Positions 1 through 7,146 are shown, counted from the stretch's first letter. The stretch is 23,914 bases of DNA from a virus (IMGVR_UViG_3300003690_000398:1-23914); one strand, 5' to 3'. Notes: generated by a model from the sequence alone, not told the origin. Program-made: numbers and translations.

Positions 1-76
1 CCCGGGTGGCGCTACAGATATATATATGTGATGGTCCTCACAAAAATCTCATTTTCAGCCTCCCTATGCAAATATC

Positions 77-105
77 TTGACAAACCCCCCAATATACGTT
101 ATCTG
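77..105 (+). promoter_or_regulatory. Possible sigma-70-type promoter upstream of the protease gene
   Basis: A perfect -35 box TTGACA (77-82) is followed after 17 bases by TATCTG (100-105), which matches the -10 consensus only at TAT. It lies about 37 bases ahead of the first gene. The rest of positions 1-141 shows no convincing gene; one frame is open over 1-108 but its translation is not recognisable and may be chance or the tail of an upstream gene. Confidence 0.35.
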
Positions 106-141
106 TAGTTATATGGCGGTTTAGGTAGTAAGGAGTTCCAA

Positions 142-813
142 ATGCGGCTACACTTGAACCTTTTCTATGCAAAAGTAATAGGGCTATTCCTGATACTGGG
201 TTCAATTGGATGCTCAACCTGCCATAGAGAGAAGGAAGAAGTACCTAGAAGTTCTTTGGAAATAAGGCAGTATGCTATATCTAATTCCTGTAGGATCACC
301 TGTGGTCAATCCTCGGGATCTGGTATATTAGCCACAGAGAATATAGCTCTTACAGCAAACCACGTTATCTCTGATTATCTATACGGGAGTATTGTTGGGG
401 TAGAAATACCCGGAGATCAGATATCAACGAATTGGGAGGTTGTATATTCTAGTTCTGTGTATGATCTAGCTATTATTAGACGACCAAGCTCCAAGGGACC
501 GGGACGTAGGCGTTGGGTCGGGTGGTCCCCCTCTCTCACCATCGGGCAAAGGGTTTACGCCTCTGGTTATCCTTGGGGCATTGGTCCTATATTGACAAGT
601 GGGTATCTATCCCGTATAAGTGGAGATTACTTTTGGATATCAGCAAACGCCTTACCCGGATCATCCGGTAGTGCAATATACGGATCAGACGGGAAGGTGA
701 TCGGAATACTTGTGAGAGGATTTGTTAGAGGGGGGGATTGGTCACAGTTTACTTTTCATGCTATTCCTGTTAGTTTGTTAGCAGGAGAGCTATCTAAATT
801 GGGCGTTAAGTAG
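142..813 (+). CDS. Trypsin-like (S1/HtrA-type) serine protease with lipoprotein-like signal peptide
   Basis: A 223-residue protein. Residues 1-23 form a basic-then-hydrophobic signal segment ending in GSIGC, so C24 is a possible lipidation site; serine at -3 makes this an atypical lipobox. The mature part shows the chymotrypsin-fold catalytic set: H74 in LTANHV, D108 in VYDLAI and S175 in LPGSSGSA, and the HtrA-like ASGYPWG stretch near 140. No PDZ domain follows, so it is a bare protease domain. It would act outside the cytoplasm, on the membrane or in the periplasm. An AAGGAG ribosome site (130-135) supports the ATG at 142. It heads the visible gene string, before a zinc-ribbon gene. Its role is not known: host envelope processing, superinfection exclusion and virion maturation are all possible. 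Protease identity is solid; the lipoprotein call is moderate. Confidence 0.85.
   Translation: MRLHLNLFYAKVIGLFLILGSIGCSTCHREKEEVPRSSLEIRQYAISNSCRITCGQSSGSGILATENIALTANHVISDYLYGSIVGVEIPGDQISTNWEVVYSSSVYDLAIIRRPSSKGPGRRRWVGWSPSLTIGQRVYASGYPWGIGPILTSGYLSRISGDYFWISANALPGSSGSAIYGSDGKVIGILVRGFVRGGDWSQFTFHAIPVSLLAGELSKLGVK
592..620 (+). promoter_or_regulatory. Consensus-like promoter inside the protease gene
   Basis: TTGACA (592-597), a 17-base spacer, then TATAAG (615-620, 5 of 6 to TATAAT). Transcription would start near 627 and cover 822 onward, so it could drive the packaging genes independently of the protease. The same TTGACAAG...TATAAG arrangement recurs at 14741-14769. Confidence 0.5.
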
Positions 814-821
814 GAGAGTTT

Positions 822-1157
822 ATGCCAAGTCATTTTAAGAAACAGATGATGTGTACCTGTAGTAATTCTACGTTCACTTCACAACCTGTTGTTTTTACCA
901 AGCCTGAAGGCAAGTGGTCTTTTGGTACCGATGTTGTTCTGAAGTGCCTAGTATGTCTGAAGGAGTATATTTTCGTGGATGGTACCACGCAGCTATGCTC
1001 TGTTACCCAGACGGACGGGAAGGCACTGGTAAGGAGTTCACACACAAGACAAGCTCCGTTACCAGATGTAGACTCGGTATCCGTTGGCGCTATGGTAGGT
1101 AAGGCTGTAAGGAAGAAGAAGCCCTCTCAGGAAATATTCCCTACAGGTGGAAAATGA
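822..1157 (+). CDS. Small zinc-ribbon-like protein of unknown function
   Basis: A 111-residue protein whose N-terminal half carries two cysteine pairs, C11-x-C13 and C42-x-x-C45 (KCLVCLKEY), separated by about 28 residues in a short beta-rich stretch. This spacing suggests a zinc ribbon, though the first pair is CxC rather than the usual CxxC. The C-terminal half is Ser/Lys-rich and probably disordered. GGAGAG just before 822 supports the start. The end overlaps the next gene by four bases (ATGA), so the two are probably translationally coupled. I do not recognise the family. Zinc-ribbon proteins beside terminase genes are common in phages, but no role can be assigned here. Confidence 0.7.
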   Translation: MPSHFKKQMMCTCSNSTFTSQPVVFTKPEGKWSFGTDVVLKCLVCLKEYIFVDGTTQLCSVTQTDGKALVRSSHTRQAPLPDVDSVSVGAMVGKAVRKKKPSQEIFPTGGK

Positions 1158-1411
1158 TTGAGGGGATAATTATCGGGATACTTCTTATCGGAGCGTTTTC
1201 TGGGGGACTATATACCGGACATAAGTTTTCAAAAGTCACCCAAGCTCCGAAATGGTTTCAAGCCCCGGTAAATACGGAACGGGCACAAGCCATAAAGGAG
1301 ATGAAGAACGAGGATGACTATCTAAAGAAGTTTATGGACTCTTACCAGAAGAGTATGTTTATGACCCAAGATGATTTTAAGGGGAAGAAGGATGTCGGAA
1401 GCACCGGATAA
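1154..1411 (+). CDS. Small single-pass membrane protein, unknown function
   Basis: 85 residues. Residues about 3-22 are a hydrophobic Ile/Leu/Gly segment (IIIGILLIGAFSGGLYTG), followed by a charged, mostly helical tail rich in Lys, Glu and Met. The absence of a signal cleavage site suggests a membrane anchor with a cytoplasmic tail. The start ATG overlaps the stop of the preceding gene (ATGA). Its 3' end overlaps the next gene by about 20 bases. It could be a holin-like or membrane-tethering protein; nothing in the sequence decides this. Confidence 0.65.
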   Translation: MIEGIIIGILLIGAFSGGLYTGHKFSKVTQAPKWFQAPVNTERAQAIKEMKNEDDYLKKFMDSYQKSMFMTQDDFKGKKDVGSTG

Positions 1412-1730
1412 GGAGTACACCTCTAGGAGATACTTGGAGTCTGAGGAAGAGATCGACAAGAACGAGGCTCTTGAAAAGGCCAAGAGTTATGTAAAGACCG
1501 GAAGGCGAGCTAGGGGACTAAAGAAGTTTCTAGACGAAGACTGGTTTATATCTAAACTATATAACTGGGCGGAGAACGCTTCAAAGGAAGACATGAAGAT
1601 GGATGCTCTTATTAGACTGGGACAACTTCTTCACGGTTATTTCCGTCCTTATGACAAGCAGAAGAATCAGGTTGCAGACGTTACTTTCTCGGAGGCACCA
1701 CCAATAGATGGCAAAGAGAAAGTACAATAA
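1392..1730 (+). CDS. Putative small terminase subunit-like protein
   Basis: 112 residues from the ATG at 1392, chosen because a purine-rich GGGGAAGAAGG ribosome site sits immediately upstream; an earlier in-frame start at 1371 would lengthen the overlap with the previous gene. The protein is helical and charged, with the central stretch DEDWFISKLYNWAENASKED and a Lys/Gln-rich end. No helix-turn-helix can be named with certainty. The call of small terminase subunit (DNA recognition for packaging) rests mainly on its position directly before the large terminase, its size and its helical character. It overlaps the next reading frame by 23 bases. It could equally be an unrelated small regulator. 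Confidence 0.5.
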   Translation: MSEAPDKEYTSRRYLESEEEIDKNEALEKAKSYVKTGRRARGLKKFLDEDWFISKLYNWAENASKEDMKMDALIRLGQLLHGYFRPYDKQKNQVADVTFSEAPPIDGKEKVQ

Positions 1731-1935
1731 GAGGGAGAGGACCCCCGCACAAGAGGCAGCACTAAAGAAGAAGAGATCTGAGGCTGCGAAGAAACGGTGG
1801 GCTAAGTGGAAGGAGAACAAAGCCACGACTAAGGCGCAGACTCCTGTTCCGCAAACTTCCCATGATTCGTTTAAGAAGCTTAACGTATCTATGGACTATA
1901 GCCCCAGACATATGCAGGTGCCAGAGAAGCACTAA
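1708..1935 (+). CDS. Lys/Ala-rich reading frame, probably the N-terminus of the large terminase
   Basis: 75 codons from the ATG at 1708. The first 45 residues are very basic and helical (RKYNKRERTPAQEAALKKKR). The stretch that follows ends in KKLNVSMDYSP, which resembles the lead-in to the phage terminase ATPase domain, where a D/P-H-P-x-Q segment and then the P-loop would be expected. Instead the frame runs out after RHMQVPEKH, while the ATPase continues in the +0 frame from about 1902. I infer that this is the start of the large terminase and that a segment carrying Walker A is absent here. A GGAGG site lies 13 bases upstream, rather far. The alternative is a separate small basic protein. 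Confidence 0.55.
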   Translation: MAKRKYNKRERTPAQEAALKKKRSEAAKKRWAKWKENKATTKAQTPVPQTSHDSFKKLNVSMDYSPRHMQVPEKH

Positions 1936-2720
1936 AGCAGATCTATAAATATAATCGTTTCCCTAATCTCGGATGGATCATCTCCCCTACCTACCCCATG
2001 AGCCAAGTCCCTGAGCGTATGTTCAAAGCATATGCCGGGGACTTGGTTGCTAAACACTTGAAGGGGGAACGGGCTTTCTTAATGGTCCCTCCGAAATCTA
2101 TGCCTAACAACTACTACAGAGTGGAGGTAAAATCTGCCGAGGAACCGGATCGTCTCCGTGGTCCGTCCCTCGGTTGGGTATGGATAGACGAGGGCGCGAT
2201 GATCTCAAAAGATTGTTGGGACATTCTTTTAGGTCGTGTCCTCGATTCCAAAGGCATCATTTTTATTACGACAACCCCAAGGGGAAGAAACTGGCTTTAT
2301 GAAGATGTATACCTCAGGTCGGAGAAGGACGAAAGATACGTTTGTTTGCAAGCACCTACAGCGGAAAATCCTCACTTGGATCCGAAAGAAGTCGAGAACC
2401 TACGAACCAGATATTCAGGCGAATTTGCGAAGCAAGAGCTAGACGCAGAGTTTATGAGCTTTGAGGGACTGGTGTACAAGGGCTACAAGCCTCCGTATCA
2501 CCATGTCAAGCGCAGGGAGATCCCTCAGAACGCAGAGATCGTATGTGGTGTTGACTTCGGATATAACGATCCATTCGTCTGCTTGTGGCTAGCTAAGTGG
2601 GATAACGTGTGGCACGTTGTCGATGAGCATTACCAGAACCACAAGACTATAGACTATCATATACGGGTTATAAAAGAACACCCTCTGAGCATCTGGAATA
2701 AACATTTATCCTGCTATTAA
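1902..2720 (+). pseudogene. Large terminase subunit, ATPase and start of nuclease domain (fragment)
   Basis: An open frame of 272 codons, with a first internal ATG at 1998. It starts with QTYAGAREALKQIY, exactly how the helix after a terminase P-loop (GKTYAGA...) reads, but the P-loop glycines and lysine are missing. Then come GWIISPTYPM, Walker B WVWIDEGA (Asp-Glu at 2187-2192), the FITTTPRGRNWLYE coupling motif, and nuclease motif I CGVDFGYNDP with its aspartate at 2553. The frame leaves the family after VIKEHPL and ends at 2720. The product of an intact gene cuts and pumps phage DNA into the procapsid at the portal. As written, the fragment could not hydrolyse ATP by the usual mechanism. 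Confidence 0.85.
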
Positions 2721-3129
2721 GACTCAGGACAAGGGATCTCGTAAGTGGATACACACCGGGATTCAGGAGGTGACTAGGTGGCTTAACCTGCAATCCCCTA
2801 ATGGAGATCCTCGGTTTGAGGTCTGGAAGAATTGTGTTAATACAAACGCAGAGTTCATGCAGTACAGGTACCGGGAGTCCAAGATGAATTCCGGGGAGAT
2901 ACCTGTTGATGTTTCTAATCATGCCATGGATGCGTTGCGATATGCGATAACGTCAGAGTCAAGAACTAGGGGAGACTTCCACCCAAGGTACCCGGATGAC
3001 AAGGGGAACGCAAAAATTATGACGAGCAAGGATAAGCTGAACAATACCTTGTCAGAATATTTTTCTCACGCAGACAAAAATAAGACTAGACAAGGGACCT
3101 CAATTTTCCCATCATGGTACATGGACTAG
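2689..3129 (+). pseudogene. Large terminase subunit, C-terminal nuclease part (fragment)
   Basis: An open frame in +1 relative to the preceding fragment. From 2692 it reads SGINIYPAIKTQ, the strand that normally follows the second conserved aspartate region of the terminase nuclease, then a long helix, and NHAMDALRYAI (2917-2949), the conserved C-terminal motif whose Asp (codon 2929-2931) completes the metal site. A GTG at 2770 gives an in-frame start of 119 residues, but no good ribosome site or reason for an independent protein is seen. About 20-25 residues expected between HPL of the upstream fragment and GINIYPAIK are absent, including the usual DP motif. This is the tail of the same terminase gene. 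Confidence 0.85.
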
Positions 3130-3132
3130 AAT

Positions 3133-3376
3133 ATGCCTATTTATATTTATAAGTCGTGTTCAAGTTTGTCCACGCTGGTCGTGCGGTAAGCAGATGGAGA
3201 GACAATTTAATGCTCCATCTATTAACAACGGGACTCGTTCTACTAACTCGTTCCAAAAGTATCGCAGGGCTTTCGGTAACTCGGTGGATAAGTGGAATAA
3301 TGTGGGCGACATGGATAAGCACATTAAGGCGAAGAACAAGGAATTTGGATTGAATATCGAACCTTTGGGGAGCTAG
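3133..3376 (+). pseudogene. FmdB-like zinc-ribbon protein, frame-broken
   Basis: The ATG at 3133 opens MPIYIYK, nearly the FmdB-family start (MPxYEYxC), but that frame stops at 3189. In the other frame the text runs VCPRWSCGKQMERQFNAPSI (3164 onward), matching the second zinc knuckle and the ERxxSAP end of FmdB-like phage proteins, then a 45-residue charged tail ending in NIEPLGS at 3376. The first knuckle (CxxCG) is missing and the second has two extra residues. The longest intact piece with its own ATG is 3194-3376 (60 aa). Phages often carry an FmdB-like gene beside terminase or portal; its function is unknown. The piece ends three bases before the portal start. Confidence 0.6.
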
Positions 3377-3379
3377 TAT

Positions 3380-5167
3380 ATGCCAATACCGCCTTCACTA
3401 GTAGGGGACAAGGGGGTTCCAAACGTATCGATGAACGAGGATGAACTCGTTGATCGCGTTTGGAAAGACATTAAGAAGGGTAAGAAACGCAGGGATATCT
3501 TTGCCAAGAACTGGCATAAGTGGTATTCCCTGTATTCTGGAAACCACTGGGACAAGGCTAGGCCAGAGTGGATGTCTGAGCCAGTAATCAATCTTACGTT
3601 CTCCACTATTGAAACCATCTTACCGATCCTTACGGATAACGCTCCTCAAATCTCAGTGGTTCCGTTTGAGCCAGATGATATTGATATCGCCAGAGTCTTG
3701 TCTGAGATAGTCAAGGCTAACTGGGAGTATAACGATATGGATGTCAAGCTACCTAAGGTTGTAAAGAATACCCTTATCTTCGGTAACGGGTTCCTAAAGG
3801 TAGACTGGGATCAGGGTGCGAGGAAGGGTCTAGGGGATATCAGAATGACTCCCATTGATCCAGAGAGCATTGTAGTCGATCCAAACGGGGTATGCCCAGA
3901 TTCTATACAATGGATAGCACAGGTCCAAAACGTACCGAAAAAACTACTTGAGTCAAACGAGGTTTGGGCAAGTAAGGTCGGGGATATCCGTAGTGGTACC
4001 TTTGACCCAACATTTACTATAAATAGAACTATATCCTCCCAAGGTTCCAGAAGGTCGGGAGACGCACAATATACAGATACCCAAGGGAAGCAAGCGTGGG
4101 ACTACACAACGGATGGTAGGCAGAACAAGGACACCGATGACTTAGTTACTCTGGTGGAGCTTTGGGAGCGCGATGCGTTTACCGGGGAGATCAGGAAGGT
4201 TGTTATCGCAAACGACACACTCCTAGAGGACTCCCCGTCACCATTCAAACACGGATACTTCCCTATAGTGCAGTTTGTTGACTACGCGGTAGGTTGGGAA
4301 TACTGGGCCTCGGGTGAGGTGCAGCACGTTGAGAAGCTACAGATGGAGATAAACAAGCGTCGAGGAATGATGATCGACATTCTAAAATTCACCTCGATGC
4401 CGATGCTCGTTGTAGATCCTACATCTGGTGTAGACTACGAGAACTTGGTGGCTCGTCCCGGCTTAGTTATACCAGCAATCGGTGGGGGACAGGCAGTAAA
4501 CTGGTTGCCACCCCCAAGGATGCCCGGTGAATTGTTTGCTATGAATGACCGGGATAAGCAGGACTTCGATACAATCCTTGGTAATGTAGACGTTTTGCAG
4601 GGTCGTCGTCCTACGGGCGTTGAAGCTGCTGCCGCTATCGAGGCACTTACTGAGGCAGCTAATACTAGGATGCGACTCAAGGTTCGGTATCTGGAGGCAT
4701 CGTTACGTCAGGTCGGAAGGCTTGTGGTATCAATGATTCAGCAGTTCTATAATACAAAGCGAATCATCAGGGTTACTGGTCGTGACGGTGAGGAACTTCT
4801 TGATGCTGCGGTTGACTTTATTACGGTAAATAATCCCGAGGGTGTTACAGATGAGGGTCAGCTTACCCTTGATAATATTATTCCTGAAGATACAGAGTTC
4901 GATGTTCGCATAGGTGCAGGGTCTACGTTGCCAGTTAGTAGAGCAACGAGATTTAGTCAGGCTATGCAGTTATATCAGGTTAAAGCCATTGACCAGACGG
5001 AGCTTCTCAAACATTCGGCTTGGCCGAGGTTTGAGGAAGTTATCGCTAGAATGAGACAGGAACAGGCTCAGGCTATGGCTATGATGAGACAAGCACAAGG
5101 AGGATCTCCGAGTGGTTCGGAAGGTCTAGGTGCCATGATGGGTGGCGGCAAACCGCCAGAAGAATAA
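3380..5167 (+). CDS. Portal protein
   Basis: 595 residues, the usual size for a podovirus portal. The N-terminal part has WYSLYSGNHWDKARPEW and then the segment INLTFSTIETILPILTDNAP, typical of portals of this type (a buried helix after the substrate-binding wing), followed by DPESIVVDPNG and a long helical stem around residues 310-480. The C-terminus is Met/Gln/Ala/Gly-rich (RMRQEQAQAMAMMRQAQGG), like a barrel or crown tail. GGGAG upstream supports the ATG at 3380. The portal forms the dodecameric ring through which the terminase loads DNA and on which the adaptor (9745-10608) docks. It follows the terminase, as in most tailed phages, and the frame is intact. Confidence 0.9.
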   Translation: MPIPPSLVGDKGVPNVSMNEDELVDRVWKDIKKGKKRRDIFAKNWHKWYSLYSGNHWDKARPEWMSEPVINLTFSTIETILPILTDNAPQISVVPFEPDDIDIARVLSEIVKANWEYNDMDVKLPKVVKNTLIFGNGFLKVDWDQGARKGLGDIRMTPIDPESIVVDPNGVCPDSIQWIAQVQNVPKKLLESNEVWASKVGDIRSGTFDPTFTINRTISSQGSRRSGDAQYTDTQGKQAWDYTTDGRQNKDTDDLVTLVELWERDAFTGEIRKVVIANDTLLEDSPSPFKHGYFPIVQFVDYAVGWEYWASGEVQHVEKLQMEINKRRGMMIDILKFTSMPMLVVDPTSGVDYENLVARPGLVIPAIGGGQAVNWLPPPRMPGELFAMNDRDKQDFDTILGNVDVLQGRRPTGVEAAAAIEALTEAANTRMRLKVRYLEASLRQVGRLVVSMIQQFYNTKRIIRVTGRDGEELLDAAVDFITVNNPEGVTDEGQLTLDNIIPEDTEFDVRIGAGSTLPVSRATRFSQAMQLYQVKAIDQTELLKHSAWPRFEEVIARMRQEQAQAMAMMRQAQGGSPSGSEGLGAMMGGGKPPEE

Positions 5168-5177
5168 GGAGGCAAAT

Positions 5178-5423
5178 ATGCCTATTGGAAAAAAGGGGAA
5201 ACTCAAGTCCCCAACTTACGAAGGGGGAGCTTTCCCGTCCGATCTTCCGTCAAGGACTAGTCCCGGTAAGGGTACGGTAGGTCCTGCGGGACTTGGTATT
5301 GGAAAGAATCCACCTGCGGGTAGTCTTTCTAGCCCTAAGCGACCGACTGGTTTTGCATCACCTAGTAAGGGTGTTGGACCGGATATGGGAAAAGCTAAGG
5401 GAAAGACTGGTCCTAACTACTAG
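5178..5423 (+). CDS. Small Gly/Pro/Ser/Lys-rich protein, unknown function
   Basis: 81 residues from the ATG at 5178, chosen because AAGGAGG sits eight bases upstream and straddles the portal stop; an earlier in-frame start at 5142 lies inside the portal gene. The protein is basic, without predicted hydrophobic core, and made almost wholly of Gly, Pro, Ser, Lys and Thr, with GKGT, GKGV and GKAKGK repeats, so it is likely disordered. It sits between portal and scaffold. I do not recognise it. A small virion protein or a DNA/RNA-binding peptide would fit its charge, but that is inference. Confidence 0.65.
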   Translation: MPIGKKGKLKSPTYEGGAFPSDLPSRTSPGKGTVGPAGLGIGKNPPAGSLSSPKRPTGFASPSKGVGPDMGKAKGKTGPNY

Positions 5424-5431
5424 GGGTAGCT

Positions 5432-6655
5432 ATGGCAACAGGAAGAAACCGGGATATGTCTAAGGAGTACCTCTCCACTATGGTGAGGATACGAACCGAT
5501 GTGCAAGGTCACATTATCGTACAGTTCCTTAATCCATCTACAGGTGAGTATTCGCAAACTCCTCCCGGCATTTCGGAACGCACCTCTGCTGAGTTTTGGG
5601 GTGGCGGCTCCGGTGGCGGAGGTGGGGGAGGAGGTTCCGGTGGAGGACCTCCGGGTGGTGGTGATGATGACCCCGGTAGGAAGGATGAACCAGACCCTAG
5701 AAATCGTAAAGAAGATCCAGCTTCAAGCTATCAACATGATGCCCCTGAACCTAATCAACCTGATGGACCGGGTGGAGGATGGAAAATACCGGATGACTGG
5801 GTTCCTACTGGTGGGGAACCTACTCCTGTTGGTGGTGGTGAGGACGATCCTGAGAACCCAACTGATGCCCCTGTCGCCACGGGAGATGATGGTGGTTACT
5901 ACGACCCAGTAGATCGTCCTGAGCAACCAGTCGGTACTGGTACTCCACCTCCTATACCAGAGGAAGAGGAAGTGAGGGACGAGGAGGAAGGCGGTCGCCC
6001 GTTACCGGGTGCCTTCCCTGAGTTCGGTAGTGAACCAGAAGGTTACGGTGGTCCTCCCGGTGGGTCAAACGATAACCCCCCTGATTGGCCCGGTTGGAGA
6101 GAAGGTGCCCCTAAACCACCGTTCTGGAAAAACCCAGAGGGTGAGAAAGAATTTGATAAGAGGAGGGAAGGAGAGGTGTGGGAAGCTATCCCCGGACCCG
6201 GTGGAGGAGGAGAACAGGAACCTGCGGAGTGGGAAGAGGATGAGCCTACCACTACTGGGGTAGGTCCAGAACCCGGTAGGGATCTTATGAAGGGGATGTC
6301 CTTTTCCGTAGGTTCGTCAGGGTTTTCTCAGCCCTCAGTAGAGAGTCAGGATGAACAGGCGCTTAACAGGCAGAGGATGGATTTTCTACGAGCTATCGAA
6401 GGTCCGGTAGATGCTGAGGCTATTTCTTATACTGACACGCTAGGGTCACCGGGTGATATTGGTATGCAAGGACAAAGGGGTTCACAATATATTGAAGGTG
6501 GCGCTGAGATTAAAGGTGGGATAAAATCGTTTGCAAACCCAATGGCAGCAGCAGATCACGCTAGAAAGCAGAATAGACGTAAGGCACTTATAGATGGAAT
6601 ACCAAGAGTTTCAAATCGGACAGATAGTGGTGGTGGTCACGGAGGTCCCGAGTAG
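5432..6655 (+). CDS. Long Gly/Pro/Glu/Asp-rich, mostly disordered protein
   Basis: 407 residues. Residues about 1-53 look foldable (VRIRTDVQGHIIVQFLNPST). They are followed by a Gly/Ser run, then about 220 residues of Pro, Gly, Asp and Glu with very few hydrophobics and a strongly acidic net charge. The last 110 residues regain helix-forming character (LNRQRMDFLRAIEGP and AAADHARKQNRRKALIDG). Such an acidic disordered linker between two small ends is unusual among portal-scaffold neighbours. GGGGTAG lies just upstream of 5432. The stop overlaps a GTG of the next gene. The function is unknown; a virion-associated tether or an assembly helper are possibilities. Open over its whole length, with no shift seen. 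Confidence 0.75.
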   Translation: MATGRNRDMSKEYLSTMVRIRTDVQGHIIVQFLNPSTGEYSQTPPGISERTSAEFWGGGSGGGGGGGGSGGGPPGGGDDDPGRKDEPDPRNRKEDPASSYQHDAPEPNQPDGPGGGWKIPDDWVPTGGEPTPVGGGEDDPENPTDAPVATGDDGGYYDPVDRPEQPVGTGTPPPIPEEEEVRDEEEGGRPLPGAFPEFGSEPEGYGGPPGGSNDNPPDWPGWREGAPKPPFWKNPEGEKEFDKRREGEVWEAIPGPGGGGEQEPAEWEEDEPTTTGVGPEPGRDLMKGMSFSVGSSGFSQPSVESQDEQALNRQRMDFLRAIEGPVDAEAISYTDTLGSPGDIGMQGQRGSQYIEGGAEIKGGIKSFANPMAAADHARKQNRRKALIDGIPRVSNRTDSGGGHGGPE

Positions 6656-6903
6656 TGAATATGAATAGAACTTCATTACTTAGGTCGGCATCTCCGCAGG
6701 AGTTACTTAGACCAAGCCCACCTAACCCCCATCAGGAGGACCCTATAATAATGCCATCTGAACCTCCTACTGACTTTTATCAGCAGTTAATGAAGTTATC
6801 TAGGTTCCCTCCTGATTGGATTCCGGGGATGGCACTTACTATGGAGGACATCGACGAGAGTTTTATGACTCCCGGAGATGATTTAGTAGAGGATGAATTA
6901 TAA
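6655..6903 (+). CDS. Small acidic Pro-rich protein, unknown function
   Basis: 82 residues from the GTG at 6655, preferred because GGAGGT (6641-6646) is eight bases upstream, whereas the in-frame ATG at 6661 is 14 away. The protein has Pro-rich N-terminal text (PSPPNPHQEDP) and an acidic end (DDLVEDEL), with a possible short helix DFYQQLMKLSRF. The composition resembles the neighbouring disordered proteins. The start overlaps the previous stop by one base and the end overlaps the next gene by 11 bases, so this is a coupled cluster. Family not recognised. Confidence 0.6.
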   Translation: MNMNRTSLLRSASPQELLRPSPPNPHQEDPIIMPSEPPTDFYQQLMKLSRFPPDWIPGMALTMEDIDESFMTPGDDLVEDEL

Positions 6904-7102
6904 AGTGTATTTTCCTAAGGACGGTAAAAAGTGGGTCATTCGTAACGACCACACTAAGAAAGTCCTTTACGCTGACTCCGTTATTATATTAAAAGAATCC
7001 GAGGCTGTGTGCGAACCTATTGACAAAAGTAGTACAGAATGTTATATATTAGTTACAGGAGCCGACAAAGAGGTATTCGATAGTGTATTGGTGCTTAAAT
7101 AA
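6893..7102 (+). CDS. Small beta-rich protein, unknown function
   Basis: 69 residues, starting at the ATG in GGATGAATT that lies within the 3' end of the preceding gene. It alternates hydrophobic and polar residues (NYKVYFPKDGKKWVIRNDH, then KVLYADSVIIL and CYILVTGADKEV), suggesting a small beta-barrel or sandwich. It is the last gene before the scaffold promoter and hairpin, and the promoter's -35 and -10 boxes lie inside its coding sequence. No family recognised; a small head protein is possible from position only. Confidence 0.6.
   Translation: MNYKVYFPKDGKKWVIRNDHTKKVLYADSVIILKESEAVCEPIDKSSTECYILVTGADKEVFDSVLVLK
7020..7048 (+). promoter_or_regulatory. Promoter ahead of the scaffold and capsid genes
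   Basis: TTGACA (7020-7025), a 17-base spacer, TATATA (7043-7048) preceded by TG one base upstream (an extended -10). A start near 7055 would give a leader of about 110 bases containing the hairpin at 7112-7141 before the scaffold ATG. Placing a strong promoter before the scaffold and major capsid genes would fit their need for high expression. Confidence 0.5.
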
Positions 7103-7111
7103 TTGTCGGGT

Positions 7112-7146
7112 TGTGGGAAACCCCGTTTTAAGTTTCCCGTATTTTT
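7112..7146 (+). terminator. Hairpin with T run before the scaffold gene
   Basis: A stem GGGAAAC/GTTTCCC (7115-7121 with 7132-7138), extendable by two G-U pairs and one U-A pair, a ten-base loop, then TTTTT at 7142-7146. This is the form of a Rho-independent terminator closing the 5178-7102 cluster. Because the promoter at 7020 lies upstream of it, it may act as a partial terminator or as a stabilising leader hairpin for the scaffold mRNA. Confidence 0.6.

Noticed and set aside
1-108. Open frame from the left edge to a TAG at 106-108, possible tail of an upstream gene.
   Set aside because: Translation is not recognisable, and a promoter-like TTGACA lies within it.
830-1045. Minus-strand open frames here and at 4435-4680, 11705-12103, 12163-12564, 13169-13534, 14208-14600, 15172-15501, 19235-19627, 21452-21796 and 21806-22096.
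   Set aside because: All lie opposite convincing + strand genes, lack good ribosome sites and are Ser/Leu/Pro-rich antisense text; treated as shadows.
3156-3353. Open frame of 65 codons overlapping the FmdB-like remnant.
   Set aside because: Its text is not protein-like and the overlapping frames carry recognisable FmdB sequence.
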